Source of the DNA: Pomphorhynchus laevis
Taxonomy: Eukaryota > Acanthocephala > Palaeacanthocephala > Echinorhynchida > Pomphorhynchidae
Length of the DNA stretch: 64,000 nucleotides
Reading direction: 5' to 3'
Assembly: GCA_012934845.2 (NCBI GenBank)
Contig: WNNJ02001513.1
Span: 1 to 64,000, forward strand
Both the position numbers and the translations under genes were made by a program. Positions 9,641 to 21,205 of this stretch are shown here, in pieces (positions within the stretch are counted from its first letter, which is position 1; each line of letters starts with the position of its first letter). The notes under the pieces are model-generated. The model was not told the DNA's origin. It saw only the letters and a list, made by a program, of their open reading frames with translations, and did no database searches.

Positions 9641-12600
9641 TTAATAACAAGGATTTTCTTAACAAGATAGTACAACAGTTAAATAGGCAGTTAAAAGAAA
9701 CAGCAAAGCACAAAACATGTCAGAAATCTTCTTCTTTGTTAATCTGTGTTGCTTTCCATCCTTTACGGCCTTAGGTCCGGTGGAACCGTAGCCCTACATC
9801 AAATCCAACACGCCGCTCTTTGACTGAACCATCCGGGGTATTTTCCCCCCCCCCCCGAAGTGTCCAATCGAGGTGGACTATGCTGGGTAAACGAGAGACG
9901 AAGACCTTGAGAAACCTTAGACTTTGCTATTGGGACGTCCTCTCGAAAATAAGTCTAATCCCGAGATAGCGCAGGTGCCCCCAAAGGCGCACCTGGGTTT
10001 TCGCTTTCAATAACAGATGCTGGACCGTTTTAGGGCCCACCTAGATTTCTTCAAGATACGTTTGAGTCTATTCATGTCAGCTTTCGCCGACCAGTTCACC
10101 GTAACGGTGAACGCCAGGTATTTTACTCGACTTGTGAAGGTAGGGAGAGGTTGATTAGTCAAAATGGAGAAGATGGCAGATAGTGCTAATCTCTTAAGTT
10201 TTTGCTTTGTTGCAAGGGCGCCATGAAAGATAACCTCCTGCGATTTAACGGAGTTTAAAATAAGATTGGATCGGGTTAACTGGTGTTTTAATCTTAAAAA
10301 GAATCGGGTGATGTCCGAGACTACGTCTTTGCACCTGCGTCCAGAGAACAGGGCTGTTATATCATCAGCGTATACCACTAGACATTGTTCGCGTTAAAAT
10401 ATTTTAAAGAGTTCAATGGAAGCAGCAAGATATAAGATTGCTAATTGGAGAAAGTGGTGATCTTTGAGGCACACCAGTAATAAGGTAGAACTGACGCGCA
10501 TCAGGGTCATCTTCATAGTAGAATCGCTTGGTGTACAGCAGTATCTCTACCCAGTTAACAATTATCGCAGGCAACCCGATGGACATGAGAAAAGAGATAA
10601 CAAAGGGAACGGAAATGCGGTCAAATGCAGCAGAGAAGTCAAGGGAAACAGCCACAACCAGACGATGGCTATTCTCCTGACAAAACTGATGCACTTCACG
10701 TACCGCTGAATGGACCGAGCGAACTTTGACGAACCCATGGAAACTTGGTGGGATTAAATTTCGCCTACTCAGATGATCGCGGATTCTGCGCGCAAGCGCT
10801 TTTTTGTAGATCGACACGTGGGTTTTTTAATCGAAATGAGCCGCAAGTCTTTTTGACATTAGACCGGAGACTTTTTCGGAATAAAAATTCGTCTACTGAT
10901 GTTGATGCCGGCCACATCAGATGGCGGCTAATAGCATTGTTACGGCCATGTCTCTTCTTTGTTTGGCTGTCAAAAGCTGACAGATAAGAGATGATAGTAG
11001 AGCGATGGATTTGGGGGTGCCCGGAAGAGGCCCTCGGGAGTTAAGGATATTGGTGACAGATAAATTCCTACTCCTGAAGTCTCCTGAAGGCGGGATTGGC
11101 TGAGGTGATTGAGTGGCTCCATAATTATGCAGGGATAGTGACTTCTCCTAAACTTTGTCAAGACCTATATTACCAATTCAACCCAATGCCCTATCCTTCC
11201 AACAGACAAACTTTTCCTTCTTGAATATCTTCCTGAAGGAAGGCTGGGCTGGATTAAGGGAAGCAATGCTTGACTTATCCTTACCCAGTTGGAACCTATA
11301 TCTAGTGCTCCAATATTCTTTCGATAGAACTTGCCTGGCAGAAGCAGAGAGAGTTTGGGAAGACGAAGCAAAATGCTAAAGTCTTGAGTTTTGTCGGAGG
11401 GGACTGTATATACGACTTTATAGGTTGTCGAAAGCAACGCGGTAGCTTGCGAAGAGAGGTAGTAATTAAAATCGGACATACTCTCATTACCAATTCGGGG
11501 GAATCGTTAGATAGCTGCCTGAAAGAAAGCCACTCTGATAAGATCAAAGTGGAATCTCCTTCCATGCAGCGTATCCTCCTCTATCCGCAAGCGAATCAAG
11601 TCATGGGAGGTGGACAGATGTTGTCTCGACTACTCCATACAGAAGGATTTTAACAACCACCTCTAATGGAGCAGTAATAAGTCGAGGAGTGAATTCGTTG
11701 ATGTGCAATGAAATGTGGGGGACGGTGATTTGTGAATAAGATAACCGTTCCTGACTCTGCGGAGTGCTGCATTAATCCAACGACCAGTTCTGTCGTTGAA
11801 GTCACCTAGTACTATGTCATATCCGCTGTTAATAATCCTATCCAGAAGGTCATGGTTCTTATTAATCTCATCTGGACGTATGTAGACGTTGGCTAGACTT
11901 AGGCGTTTACCGTTCTTACATAGTGAAACTACTAAACAAGAAAGGACTGGACAAGAATAATTGAGTAGTAGGGACGATCTTTAGGAGCATTTAACTATGG
12001 TTAAAAATCCTTGAGAAGAAGAGGACACTTAATGAGCACTTAACTAAGGTCAAGAGTCCTTGATATGAAGATCAGTGAGGTGGAGTTTTGTACGGAGTAT
12101 AGTGGGAACAAATGTGCTTTAGTATGAATCGAGTTATGTCATGGGGGTACGGATAGACCGCGTCTCTTGAAGGACTATAACATCTGAATCGCTACCAGAT
12201 AGAAGTCTAAGGGCAGAAACTCTTCCTGAATTCCACTGAAGAATATTTAGTGAAAAAGGCTCACGAGTACTCTGCATTGTGTTAGCTCAGTTGTTGGGGA
12301 TTACCTCATCCCTAGACGGAGCTAGGGGTGGAACGGTTACCCCCTCCAACACTAGCGCCATCCAGAGTGGGTACTTGTCCACGGAATTATTTTCATCTCC
12401 CTTTGAAGCATTTTGTTTTAGAAGTCTGCCAATCTTTAGAGGGGCAATGACGTTGGCCAAGCCCCCTTGTTTCGTTGACTTTTTTATCACATCGGTTTTG
12501 TTGGCTTAGAGGATTCGCGTAAAGCGCCGTAGCCAAAACTGAGATAAAATCTTTGAGCTTTTAAAATCTGATTTAATCTTATTATCGGTGAATTTTAGGA

Positions 12601-13560
12601 GTCCAGAGTCTGACATCTTAGCCGCAATATTCGAGAAGGAATTTTTGTTGCGTTCATACTTACGTTTTGACCGAACATACCCCTGTATGATTTGAAGGCT
12701 TGGCATCTCCTTGATCATGCGGGATGGTCCCGCCGCGGTTAGAGCATACAGGTGGAGAGGCATACCTCTCGCTTCATTCCATGCAGTGGCCCACGCCACA
12801 GACTCCGCATGTTGAACGTTGAGAGCATGTCCAGGACCAGTGCCCCCCCACGTACGACATCTGTTGCAGTTAGGGTATGTACAGAAATCAGAAGAGATTA
12901 GTTCAAATCCTAGGTTTAATCACATAAAGGGATTAAGACTGCACTTAGTGAGGATTTCGGCCTTCTCCAGCGGGGCCGAGGCGAAAGCGATCGGCAACTG
13001 TTGACCTCCTTTCCCAATAAGGGGTCTTAGATTAGAGATACCAAAATTATTTTCCAATTCAGATATTCCATCGCTATCCATATAAGCCGTCAAATTTGTA
13101 ATTTTAATGGATTCCATAATAGGCTTAACTGTGAGTGATCCACTCGTGGCTAGGTTTTCATTAAAGTATTTATATACTCACTTGGTAGATGATTCGAGGC
13201 GAAAAATACTTTTTACTCAGTTTCGTAAGTCCTTACCAAGTTAAAAATTATTCTATTGCTGTACATTTTTGCAAAGGATTTCAAAAACAAATTGAAAAGC
13301 TCAATGCGAGCCTGTGGCTCTTTTAGTTTTATTATAACCAAATTATGAAGTTTGGGGATAGGGGGAGTACCCCGCATCCCTGGAGATAATCGAAACAGTA
13401 CTTGCATTGTCTTTGCTAGTTAATAACTGCAAGTTACTTTCGTTTACATCAGGTTTTTCATGAATTCTCTTAGAATTTAGCTGCATTTTCCAATCGTTAG
13501 ATCCTTCGACGTGCACGTTTTTTTGAAAAAAATTCCCTGCATTCATTTTTAGTTTTGCTT
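9640..13560 (-). mobile_element. Jockey/I-type LINE copy A, decayed full length
   Basis: Read on minus from about 13560 to 9640. ORF1 (gag-like) starts at an ATG at 13546 and is spread over several frames to about 12290. A PPIPKL-containing segment is shared with copy B. ORF2 follows with endonuclease pieces (12270-11165) and reverse transcriptase pieces (10817-10007). The RT retains an ARRIRDHLSRRNLIPPSFHG segment, an SLDFSAAFDRISVPF block, GVPQ, and an intact VYADD catalytic box near 10375. Frames change several times (10817-10413 and 10378-10007 are separate) and stops interrupt the endonuclease, so this copy cannot make its proteins. The same family is seen at 13630-17345, 32670-34460 and 44175-44375. 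Confidence 0.85.
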
Positions 13561-14071
13561 AACTTCATTTTAGGCCCCACTGTTATCAGATTAATTTATT
13601 TTACATTATTGAAACATTTAGGAAAAAAGTTTTTCATTTAAAATGTGCGTCGGAGGTTCAAACGATTCTACTGTTCCTGCAAATAATGCTGCAAATGGTA
13701 AGGCTTTTAGCAGTTCTTATCCGGAAAAAGACACAGGGGTAACAGACTCGTTGCCTAACTTTTCTACAGATATAGGGGTAGCACCCCTATTCCTAAACTA
13801 AACAATTTAGCTATTATTTCGGTCTCTAAGCCAATTGAGAGACAAATTATTTAATGTTTTTTGAGAGACTTTGTAAGGAGTTACAGTAACAGAGTCTTAT
13901 TTAATACAGTGCGTTTGTTCGATACAAGTATTAAGATCTCCTTTATTAATTCTGAGATCATGCATGAATATGATAGATTTTTCGGCAAAAATCTAGCCCA
14001 TCTGGACAATTTACAGTTGAAACCAATCCAAGCAACCCTTCAAATATCAAATTTTTCATCCCCTTCTAAAG

Positions 14072-14860
14072 GTGGAGGAGTTGTGTAAATTAAAATCGAA
14101 GTACAATCTGCTTTATGTACGATCAGTCAAATCTAAAGCGGGACAATATCTTCCAATTGCATTCTGCACTATGGATATTGACCACGCACTCATAATAACA
14201 AAATCGGCCTCCAACCCCTTGTTGGGGTACAACTTAAAGTTTACATTGATAGAACAGGACAACTGGACATACCGCCACTGCAATGTCTGCAACTTGTGGG
14301 GGCACTGGGGGTCGACCTGTTCATCGACGAGAATACGTGGAGTTTGCGGTAGTGACTCTTGCAATTTTCTACTTAAGGGGGAGAAATGTACGGCTCCCCC
14401 AGTCTGCCGTAACTGCACCGGGGACCATCCTTCCTGGTCCAGACGTTGTAAACATTTCAAGGCTTACCAAAAGACTTTTTCGAGTCTTTCGAACAATACT
14501 AAATCCGCTACTAACTTCTCTACTGTTACTGCTTCTTCTGACAGAATGCCCAATAAAGACATACTTCAACTTATAGATTCAAACAAAAAATTTATTTTGG
14601 CCCAGATGGAGAAGATGATCGCTCCTCTCGTATCTGCTCTTCTAGTAACTTCCAATACTAAGGCGTTGCCGGAACTTGCCTTACCTCACTCAAAGAAACG
14701 AGCGGCTTCTGCTCGGACAGTTCCCCCTCTAAAAGTTGGAAAGCTACTGAAGCAGAAGGTCGCCTCAATCCCGGGAAATAAAGATATTGTCCAGGTGGTT
14801 TCGACCCTGGATGGGGATAGTGGTGGAAAGGGCATCCTTCATGCACCTAGCTCTGTCTAG
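14072..14860 (+). pseudogene. LINE ORF1 (gag-like, CCHC zinc knuckles)
   Basis: The longest surviving ORF1 frame, 262 codons. After a basic N-terminal part it has three zinc-knuckle-like motifs near residues 70-130: CNVCNLWGHWGSTC, a CGSDSC-initiated motif and CRNCTGDHPSWSRRC. This triple knuckle is the usual layout in ORF1 proteins of jockey/I/R1-type LINEs, which bind element RNA. A Ser/Thr-rich and charged tail follows. The true N-terminus lies upstream at 13642 in another frame, so this is a remnant. ORF2 starts 33 bp after its stop. Confidence 0.75.
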
Positions 14861-14892
14861 GTTGGCTTCCCCCGTCCAACTTATCTGACACA

Positions 14893-15887
14893 ATGGTGAG
14901 TAAACCTGAGCCTTTTTCACTGAATATCCTTCAGTGGAATTCGGGAGGTGCTTCTGCCCTTAGACTTTTATCTGGTAGAGACGCAGATGTTATAGTCCTT
15001 CAGGAGACGCGGTCTATCCGTCTCCCCCAGGACTTTACTCGATATATCCCAAAGCATATTTTTCCCACTATACTCCGTACATAACCCCACCTCATTCCTC
15101 TTCATCTCAAGGACTCTTGACCTTAGTTAAGTGCTCATTAAGATCCTCTCTTGCTAAATTACTCTTGTCCAGCCCTGTCTTGTTTGGTAGTTTCACTCGT
15201 TAAGAACGGTAAACGCTTAAGTATAGCCAATGTATACATCCGCCAGGGAAGATTCACAAGAACCGTGACCTCCTGGACGGTATTATTAATAGCGGCTATG
15301 ACATGATACTAGGTGACTTCAACGACAGAACTGGTCGTTGGATTAATGCAGCACTCCGCAGATCCAGGAACGGTTATCTAATTCACAAACCACCGTCCCC
15401 TACATTTCATTGCACATCAACGAATTCACTCCTCGACTTATTACTGCTCCATTATAGGTGGTTGTTAAAACTCTTCTGTATGGAGCAGTCGAGACAACGT
15501 TTGCCCACCTCTCATGATCTAATTCGCTGGAGGATAGAATAGGATACGCTGCTTCGTAGAAGATTCCACTGTGATCATATCAAAGTGGATTTCTTTCAGG
15601 TAGCTATCCTACACTTCCCCCGAATTGGTAATGAGGGTTTAACCGAATTTAATTCCTACCTCTCTTCGCAAGCTACCGCGTTGCTTTCGACAACCTATAA
15701 AGGTCGCATTTTCAGTCCCACTCCGACAAAACTCAAGGTCCTAGCTAAACTGCTGAACCTCCCTAATCTCTCTGCTTCCGCCAGACAGACCCTCTCGAAT
15801 GAATACTGGCGCACTAGATATTGGTTCCAGCTGATTCGGGATAGGGCGAGTATTGCTCGTCTTAACCCTTCTCAGTCTTCCTTTTAG
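14893..15887 (+). pseudogene. LINE ORF2 5' part, AP endonuclease
   Basis: Three open pieces (14893-15084, 15303-15542, 15585-15887) in changing frames cover an apurinic-type endonuclease: LNILQWNSGG, DVIVLQETRS with the catalytic glutamate, and MILGDFNDRTGRWINAALRR with the D-x-N pair. The domain nicks target DNA in jockey/I-type elements. Copy A carries the same region on minus between about 12270 and 11165. Confidence 0.75.
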
Positions 15888-17394
15888 AAGATATTCAAGA
15901 AGGAGAAGTTTGTTTGTTGGAAGGATAGGGCTTTGGGTTTGATCGGTAGTATAGGCATTGAAAAAGTTTTGGAGGAGTCACTAACCCAACATAACTATGG
16001 AGCCACGCAATCACCTCAACCAATCACGCCCTAGAGAGACTTCAGGAGTAAGGATTTATATGTCACAGATATTCTCAACGCCTGGAGGGCCTCTTCCGGG
16101 CACCTCCAAATCCGTCGCTCCACTCTCTTCTCGTGTCTGTCAGATTTTGACAGCCGATCAAAGAAGGAAGGTGGTCGTCAGAATGCTATTAGCCACTCCA
16201 TTCAATGTGGCCGGCATCAATATTAGTAGAAGGATTTTTTACCTAAAAAGTATCCGGTCTCTTGTCCTAAAGACCTGCGTCCTATTTTAATTCAAAATTC
16301 CCTCGTCTCGATCTATGAAAAATCGCTTGCGAGTAGAATCCGCGATCATCTGAGGCGAAATTTAATCCCACCTGGTTTCCATGGGTTTGTCAAAGGTCGC
16401 TCGGTCCATTCAGCTGTTGTAAAGTGCATCGGTTTTGTCAGGAGAACAGTCATCAACTCGTTGTGGCTGTTTTCCTTGATTTTTCCGCTGCATTTGACCG
16501 CATCTCCATTCATTTTGTTATCTTTTCTCTCAGGTCCCTCGGGTTGCCTGCTAGAATTGTTGACAGGGTGGAGATACTGCTGTACACCAAGCGATTTCAT
16601 TACAACGACGACCATGATGCGCGTCAGTTCTACCCTATTACGGGTGTGCCTCAAGACGCAGGTGCAAATACGTAGTCTCTGACATCAGCCGCTTCTTTTT
16701 AAGATTAAAAGAGCAGTTGCCCAAGTCCAACCTTGTTTTAAACTCCGCTTAATCGCAGGTGATCGTCTTTCATTGCATCCATGCTACGAAGCAAACACTT
16801 AAGAGATTAGCACTCTCTGCGCTCTACTCCATTTTTGCCTCTGAACCACCCCCACCTTCACAAGTCGAGAAAATACCTTGGTTCACTGTTTCGGTAACCT
16901 GGTTGGCGAAAGCTTACCTAGATAGACTCAAATGTATCCTGAAGAGAGCTAGGTTGGCTCTGTAACGAGCCCGGCATCTGTCGTTGAAAGGGAAAACCCA
17001 GGTGCGCCTTTGGGGCACTTGGGCTATCTTGGGATTAGTCTTCTTTTTAAGAGGACGTATCCCATGGCAAAGGCTAAGGTTTCTTAAGCTCCTCATCTCT
17101 CGTTTACCCAGCATAGTCCGCGCCGATTGGACTATTCGGGGGTGGGGTGAAAGACCCCGGGTGGTTCAATCGGAAGGCGGCGTGTTGGATTGTTTGGGGG
17201 GGGCTCAGATCCCTGTGGATTTGAGGCCGTAAGTGGAATAGAAAACTATCACAGACTTAAGATAAAGTAAAGAATAGTAAACTTATTTTCTGTTTGTCTA
17301 ACTCGTGTTTATTCCATTTATGTTTTTTATTAATAAAATCTTATTATTATTAATTTATCTTGTTTAATGAAACAAATGATTTATTTTTTAAGTG

Positions 17395-17765
17395 GCAAAT
17401 GCGTGCCGGCGCACGCTTACATGATCACAACAACAAAAAATTCTAAGTCGTGTGTCGAGAAGATTGGAACGGAGGAGTTATTTTAATGTGATAAAGGAGG
17501 GAGCGCAGCGGACGTCGAGAGGAAGCTGATTCCATGCGAGGGCGGCGACGAGGAAGGATCGAAGATCGTAGTTGTTGGAGTAATTGGGAACGTGGTGCTA
17601 GATGGAATGACGGGAACGCATCCATAGTGAGGTGGGCGAGTGTCGTATGAGGAAAACTATGCTTCGGAAGATGAAGAAAAGCTGTAATCATAACTATGGC
17701 GATAAAGTAGGATGGAGTGGTCGACGATGTCGAAGGTGGATTAGAGGTCGAGAGAGATGAGTTCA
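17395..17765 (-). mobile_element. 3' end of an L2/CR1-like LINE (right copy)
   Basis: On minus the region gives an STFDIVDHSILL block, the reverse-transcriptase 'AFDTVDH' box. It is soon followed by PNYSNNYDLRSFLVAALAW and NQLPLDVRCAPSFITLK, the typical LINE C-terminal SF..AL.WN.LP..VR..PS. The boxes are too close together for a complete RT, so most of the RT core is deleted. It is the inverted partner of 9005-9395. Confidence 0.65.
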
Positions 17766-18936
17766 TAAAATGTTCATATTGTTTAGTGAGTTTATATTCC
17801 AGTTAGTAATATTTGTTTGACAATTCAGGCATGACGCTTAATTTATGTTTTCTTCGTCTTCTTTTATTTTTTGATTTTTAAGATTTCTTTTTGAATCGGT
17901 ATGTACACTACATTAATTTATTTGGGAAAATGATTTGTTGAAAAAATCTGGCAATTCTTTATTATATCTGAAGATTCAAAGCAAATTATTTCTTTGCATT
18001 CTAAAAGTATCTTAAAATTAGTTTTAAGAATAAATTAAAAACTGTAATATAGATTCGATAGTCGTTAATTGGATTTATACATTTCTACCTCAACATTCTG
18101 ATTTTGTTCGTGTGGGATCAAGCTTGCCATTAACTCATTAACTTGCGTCGGGTGTACCTCAAGATATTGTTTTAGGCCCATTACTTTTCAATATATACCT
18201 AAACACGTTGGTTTATTTCTAGAATTGTATTGTTTTTCACATTCGGTAACTTATCTGTTAGAGTATTGTAGAAATATGGGTTTTAATTTAATTATTCCAT
18301 ATATGTTACACGATCTGTCGCGATTGTTACGATTCTCTGAAGCAAACGTAGTTATATTTTCTGTTTGCCTCTAATCATCAGGTATTTTCAACTTTTCATT
18401 GTGCATTCGTTGCTAAAATCATTATGGCTTGATGTGTCAACGAAAGAATGGCAAACAATATGGGATTCAACAATAATGAAAGAAAACACACTTTAAAACA
18501 ATAAAAATAAAACGGAAATATAAGTATAATATAAAAATAATGTTTTTTTTTGTATTTAATACAAGTATATTGTATAACATATTATATACACAAATATAAT
18601 ATTATTGAATTAAAAAGCCATGCCGAGTAAATTAAAATTGGATTTACTTTAAATATTTCGACATAATAAATCTGGCATTATCATAAACATATAACTTTAT
18701 GTAATCAGTAGCTTATGTAATAAGAAAATTTTAACTGTAATCAGAACAGCTGAAACCCTTATTACATAGTCTACTACTTACAATTATATATTTTTGATGA
18801 TAACAAAATATTTTGTCGCAATATTGAAAATAAATTCAATATTTATTTAATTTTTGTTTAAAATATAATTAATAAAAAGTATTTATTATTTTTAAATATT
18901 AAAAATATTTGTTGTATAATTTCACAAAATATCATA
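17766..18936. other. AT-rich DNA with a LINE RT relic near 18140-18215
   Basis: Mostly AT-rich. On + at about 18143-18215 the reading ASGVPQDIVLGPLLFNIYLN is unmistakably the GVPQG..LGPLLFxIYxN box of a LINE reverse transcriptase, with the glycine after PQ replaced by aspartate and stops soon after. The rest shows no gene. Confidence 0.6.
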
Positions 18937-18944
18937 CAGGGGTT

Positions 18945-19120
18945 CTCATTTTTATAGACACCTTTTCTCATTTTTATAGACACCTTTTTGCATTTTTATA
19001 GACACCTTTTCTCATTTTTATAGACACCTTTTTGCATTTTTATAGACACCTTTTCTCATTTTTATAGACACCTTTTCTCATTTTTATAGACACCTTTTTG
19101 CATTTTTATAGACACCTTTT
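18945..19120. repeat. Left terminal array: 8 x 22 bp units
   Basis: Exactly eight consecutive 22 bp units, each ATTTTTATAGACACCTTTT preceded by CTC or TGC. The two variants differ by two bases and are mixed in the order C-C-T-C-T-C-C-T. The array mirrors the right end in inverted orientation. Confidence 0.95.
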
Positions 19121-19175
19121 GTAAAAAACAGGCCAAATTTCATAATATAAATAAAAAATAAAACATATTTATTGA

Positions 19176-20246
19176 TCAGATAAAGTCTACCTTTGCCAAT
19201 GCTTTAACAATCCATCTTCTCATATCACGGAAATAACCAACAGTTATGAAATCCACTTCTTGTAAAGTCTCTTCAACAGTGACTATAAGCCCAGAAACCG
19301 TTGTAGACCTTTCTTTTCTCTTTACATGTGCCTTCAAGCATGAAAAAAATTCTTCTATTGGATTCAACTGAGGAGAATACGGAGGCAAAAATTTTAGTAT
19401 ATAATTTTTTCTGGCAAATGCTTCACTAACTTCTGCTGTCTTATGTATGGAAGCATTATCCATAACAATAAACTTTCTTTGAAGGGGATCTAAAGATGGA
19501 AGCTTGTTATTTATAAAGGATAATAAATCTGAAGATTTGAAACTTCCTACTTTCAATTCATATGCAAGGACACCTCCTGTAGTTATTGCACATAAAAGTG
19601 AAACGTTTACACCTTTTGAATTGGGAACGCTGATATAACTCTTAGTATTCCTTGGAGAGTATCCTAAGTTTTGGTGCATGTGGAGATTAAATCCCGATTC
19701 GTCGAGGAAAATCAGTTGTTCGTCATTGATAATCTGTAGTTGTGTAGCATAAAGAGCCCTTACAACTTTATTTTCGTTGCTGTTTCTATTGATTGGTACC
19801 AATGTAAGTGTTTTCCTGGTGTAATTCATTTTATCTTTAATTATTCTGGAAACTGTTGATACGGAATAAGATACAGTAGGGTTGTAAGTATCAAGCTTAT
19901 CTTTTATAGACGCAAGAGTTATTACAGGATTGGAAGCAATCTCTAGTGCTATTATATTCTTTTCGAAAGAATAATCCTTTATAGCCATAATTTTCTTTTC
20001 TGCTGATGATTTAAATGTGGAGAGATCGTTAAATTCACCTGTAAGATATCTTTTGTACATTCTATGTACTGTGCTCTTAGATAAGTTAAGCAAGTCAGGT
20101 AGTTGTTTCATTTTAAACTCGCCACTTAGCAATCCTTTAAAATATTCAACCATTGTCTTCGTAATCATCTGACGTGTCTTGCGTATGTACGTAGTTCTTT
20201 CACCTTCTTCATTGACATTTGTTCTTTGTTCGTCTTCGGAAAACAT
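19176..20246 (-). CDS. DD34E transposase of Tc1/mariner-type element
   Basis: 356 residues, ATG at 20246. The N-terminal half carries helix-turn-helix-like segments: residues about 47-70 (QLPDLLNLSKSTVHRMYKRY) and about 110-138 (a paired-like second HTH ending VSTVSRIIKDK). The catalytic core follows: D182 in IFLDESGF, D263 in FIVMDNASIH, and E298 in SPQLNPIEEF, giving 34 residues between the last two, i.e. DD34E. The protein would bind the terminal repeats, excise the element and insert it at TA. Length is usual for the superfamily. No stop or frame change interrupts it. It fills most of the space between the two terminal arrays. Confidence 0.93.
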   Translation of the reverse strand: MFSEDEQRTNVNEEGERTTYIRKTRQMITKTMVEYFKGLLSGEFKMKQLPDLLNLSKSTVHRMYKRYLTGEFNDLSTFKSSAEKKIMAIKDYSFEKNIIALEIASNPVITLASIKDKLDTYNPTVSYSVSTVSRIIKDKMNYTRKTLTLVPINRNSNENKVVRALYATQLQIINDEQLIFLDESGFNLHMHQNLGYSPRNTKSYISVPNSKGVNVSLLCAITTGGVLAYELKVGSFKSSDLLSFINNKLPSLDPLQRKFIVMDNASIHKTAEVSEAFARKNYILKFLPPYSPQLNPIEEFFSCLKAHVKRKERSTTVSGLIVTVEETLQEVDFITVGYFRDMRRWIVKALAKVDFI

Positions 20247-20281
20247 AATTAAGGGCTTAAAAAATATTTCTTATTTTTGAG

Positions 20282-20444
20282 AAAAGGTGTCTATAAAAAT
20301 GAGAAAAGGTGTCTATAAAAATGCAAAAAGGTGTCTATAAAAATGAGAAAAGGTGTCTATAAAAATGAGAAAAGGTGTCTATAAAAATGAGAAAAGGTGT
20401 CTATAAAAATGCAAAAAGGTGTCTATAAAAATAAGAAAAGGTGT
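20282..20444. repeat. Right terminal array: 7 full 22 bp units plus a partial one
   Basis: Units AAAAGGTGTCTATAAAAATG followed by AG or CA, the reverse complement of the left array. The outermost unit is cut after AAAAGGTG at the TA border. Confidence 0.95.
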
Positions 20445-20445
20445 A

Positions 20446-21205
20446 TTAAATCATAAATTTTACAACTGTATCAACGTGAAAAAAATTAGCTGCAACTAAT
20501 ATCAAACTTTCAACTAGTTGAAACTTTCTGACTTCATAAGCCACGGATTACAGCAATATTAAAAAAGATTAAATATTCCTGATGATAACATATTTGCTCA
20601 TATTTGAAAATACATATTGAAACATATTTTCATATCAGAAAATACATTTGCTCATATTTTCATATTTAAAAATATATTCGATTTTTATTTGCTAGGTATG
20701 GCTTTTTAAATTCAAGAGAATTAAGAAAAGCCAGCAGTCTCATTCCAATTCAAAGATTTTGAAAAATAAATTTGTGTTTGCTTATCCTGCTTAAAAATTC
20801 AAAAAATAAAATTACGGCATTGTTAGCATAATTAATCAAATTAAGAATTGATTAAAAATAAAGATACTTCAAGCATTTTGAATATAATACAAAACTACTG
20901 ACTTTTGTATTATATTATTATATTTAAATTCTTTTATACCTAAAAGAATTTAAAACCAACATGTAAAAATATGAATTTGAATTGTCTTTTAAACCATTGG
21001 CAATATGGCATATGCTGATGGCAATGTTTTGGAAATCAAAAGTATGTGTGGATTGATGCAAGTTTGCAAAGAATAAAAATCGTTGCAAAGTCACATAACT
21101 TTTTTTAATTTCTAGCTCTAGTGGCATGTAACAGTATGTAAACTTGATAATTGCAGTAAAAACTGTATTCATTTATATGCATTGATAATGTAATGTATAT
21201 ATAAG
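20446..21205. other. AT-rich, no gene recognised
   Basis: Between the transposon and the first exon of the plus-strand gene. Probably upstream intron or 5' flank; no exon with clear borders found. Confidence 0.4.

Larger units (their letters stand above)
13630..17345 (+). mobile_element. Jockey/I-type LINE copy B, decayed, head to head with copy A
   Basis: ORF1 starts at an ATG at 13642 and continues, after frame changes, in 13861-14088 and 14072-14860. ORF2 begins at 14893 with an endonuclease (ILQWNSGGASALRLL, VIVLQETRS, ILGDFNDRTGRW at 15303) and runs to about 16995. Between GVPQ (near 16650) and the segment corresponding to copy A's RRCKDVVSDI the sequence is missing about 70-100 codons, removing the YADD box, so the RT is dead. 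The 3' tail ends in an AATAAA-containing, TTA-rich stretch near 17345. Copies A and B start only about 90 bp apart. Confidence 0.85.
9005..17765. repeat. 8.8 kb imperfect inverted duplication containing two LINEs
   Basis: From the outside inwards, both arms contain: an L2/CR1-like LINE 3' end (9005-9395 on +; 17395-17765 on -), a jockey/I-type LINE 3' end, its RT, its endonuclease, and its ORF1, meeting head to head near 13560-13640. The left arm carries about 250 extra bases between the two LINE types (about 9396-9640). The arms are clearly homologous throughout but far from identical, so the structure is old or the arms came together from diverged copies. Confidence 0.75.
18937..20443 (-). 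mobile_element. Complete Tc1/mariner-type (IS630 superfamily) transposon with array-type termini
   Basis: A 1507 bp element flanked by TA dinucleotides (18935-18936 and 20444-20445), the target-site duplication of Tc1/mariner elements. Both ends start 5'-CA. Each end consists of tandem 22 bp units (18945-19120 and 20282-20444) in inverted orientation, enclosing one intact transposase frame on minus. With an intact frame and matching ends, it may be active or recently active. Confidence 0.88.

Noticed and set aside
12890-12915. tRNA B-box-like AGTTCAAATCCTAG
   Set aside because: It lies within the decayed ORF1 of LINE copy A and has no cloverleaf around it.
18945-20444. CRISPR-like array of 22 bp repeats
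   Set aside because: The units are strictly head-to-tail without spacers, form the two inverted ends of a transposon, and the genome is eukaryotic.
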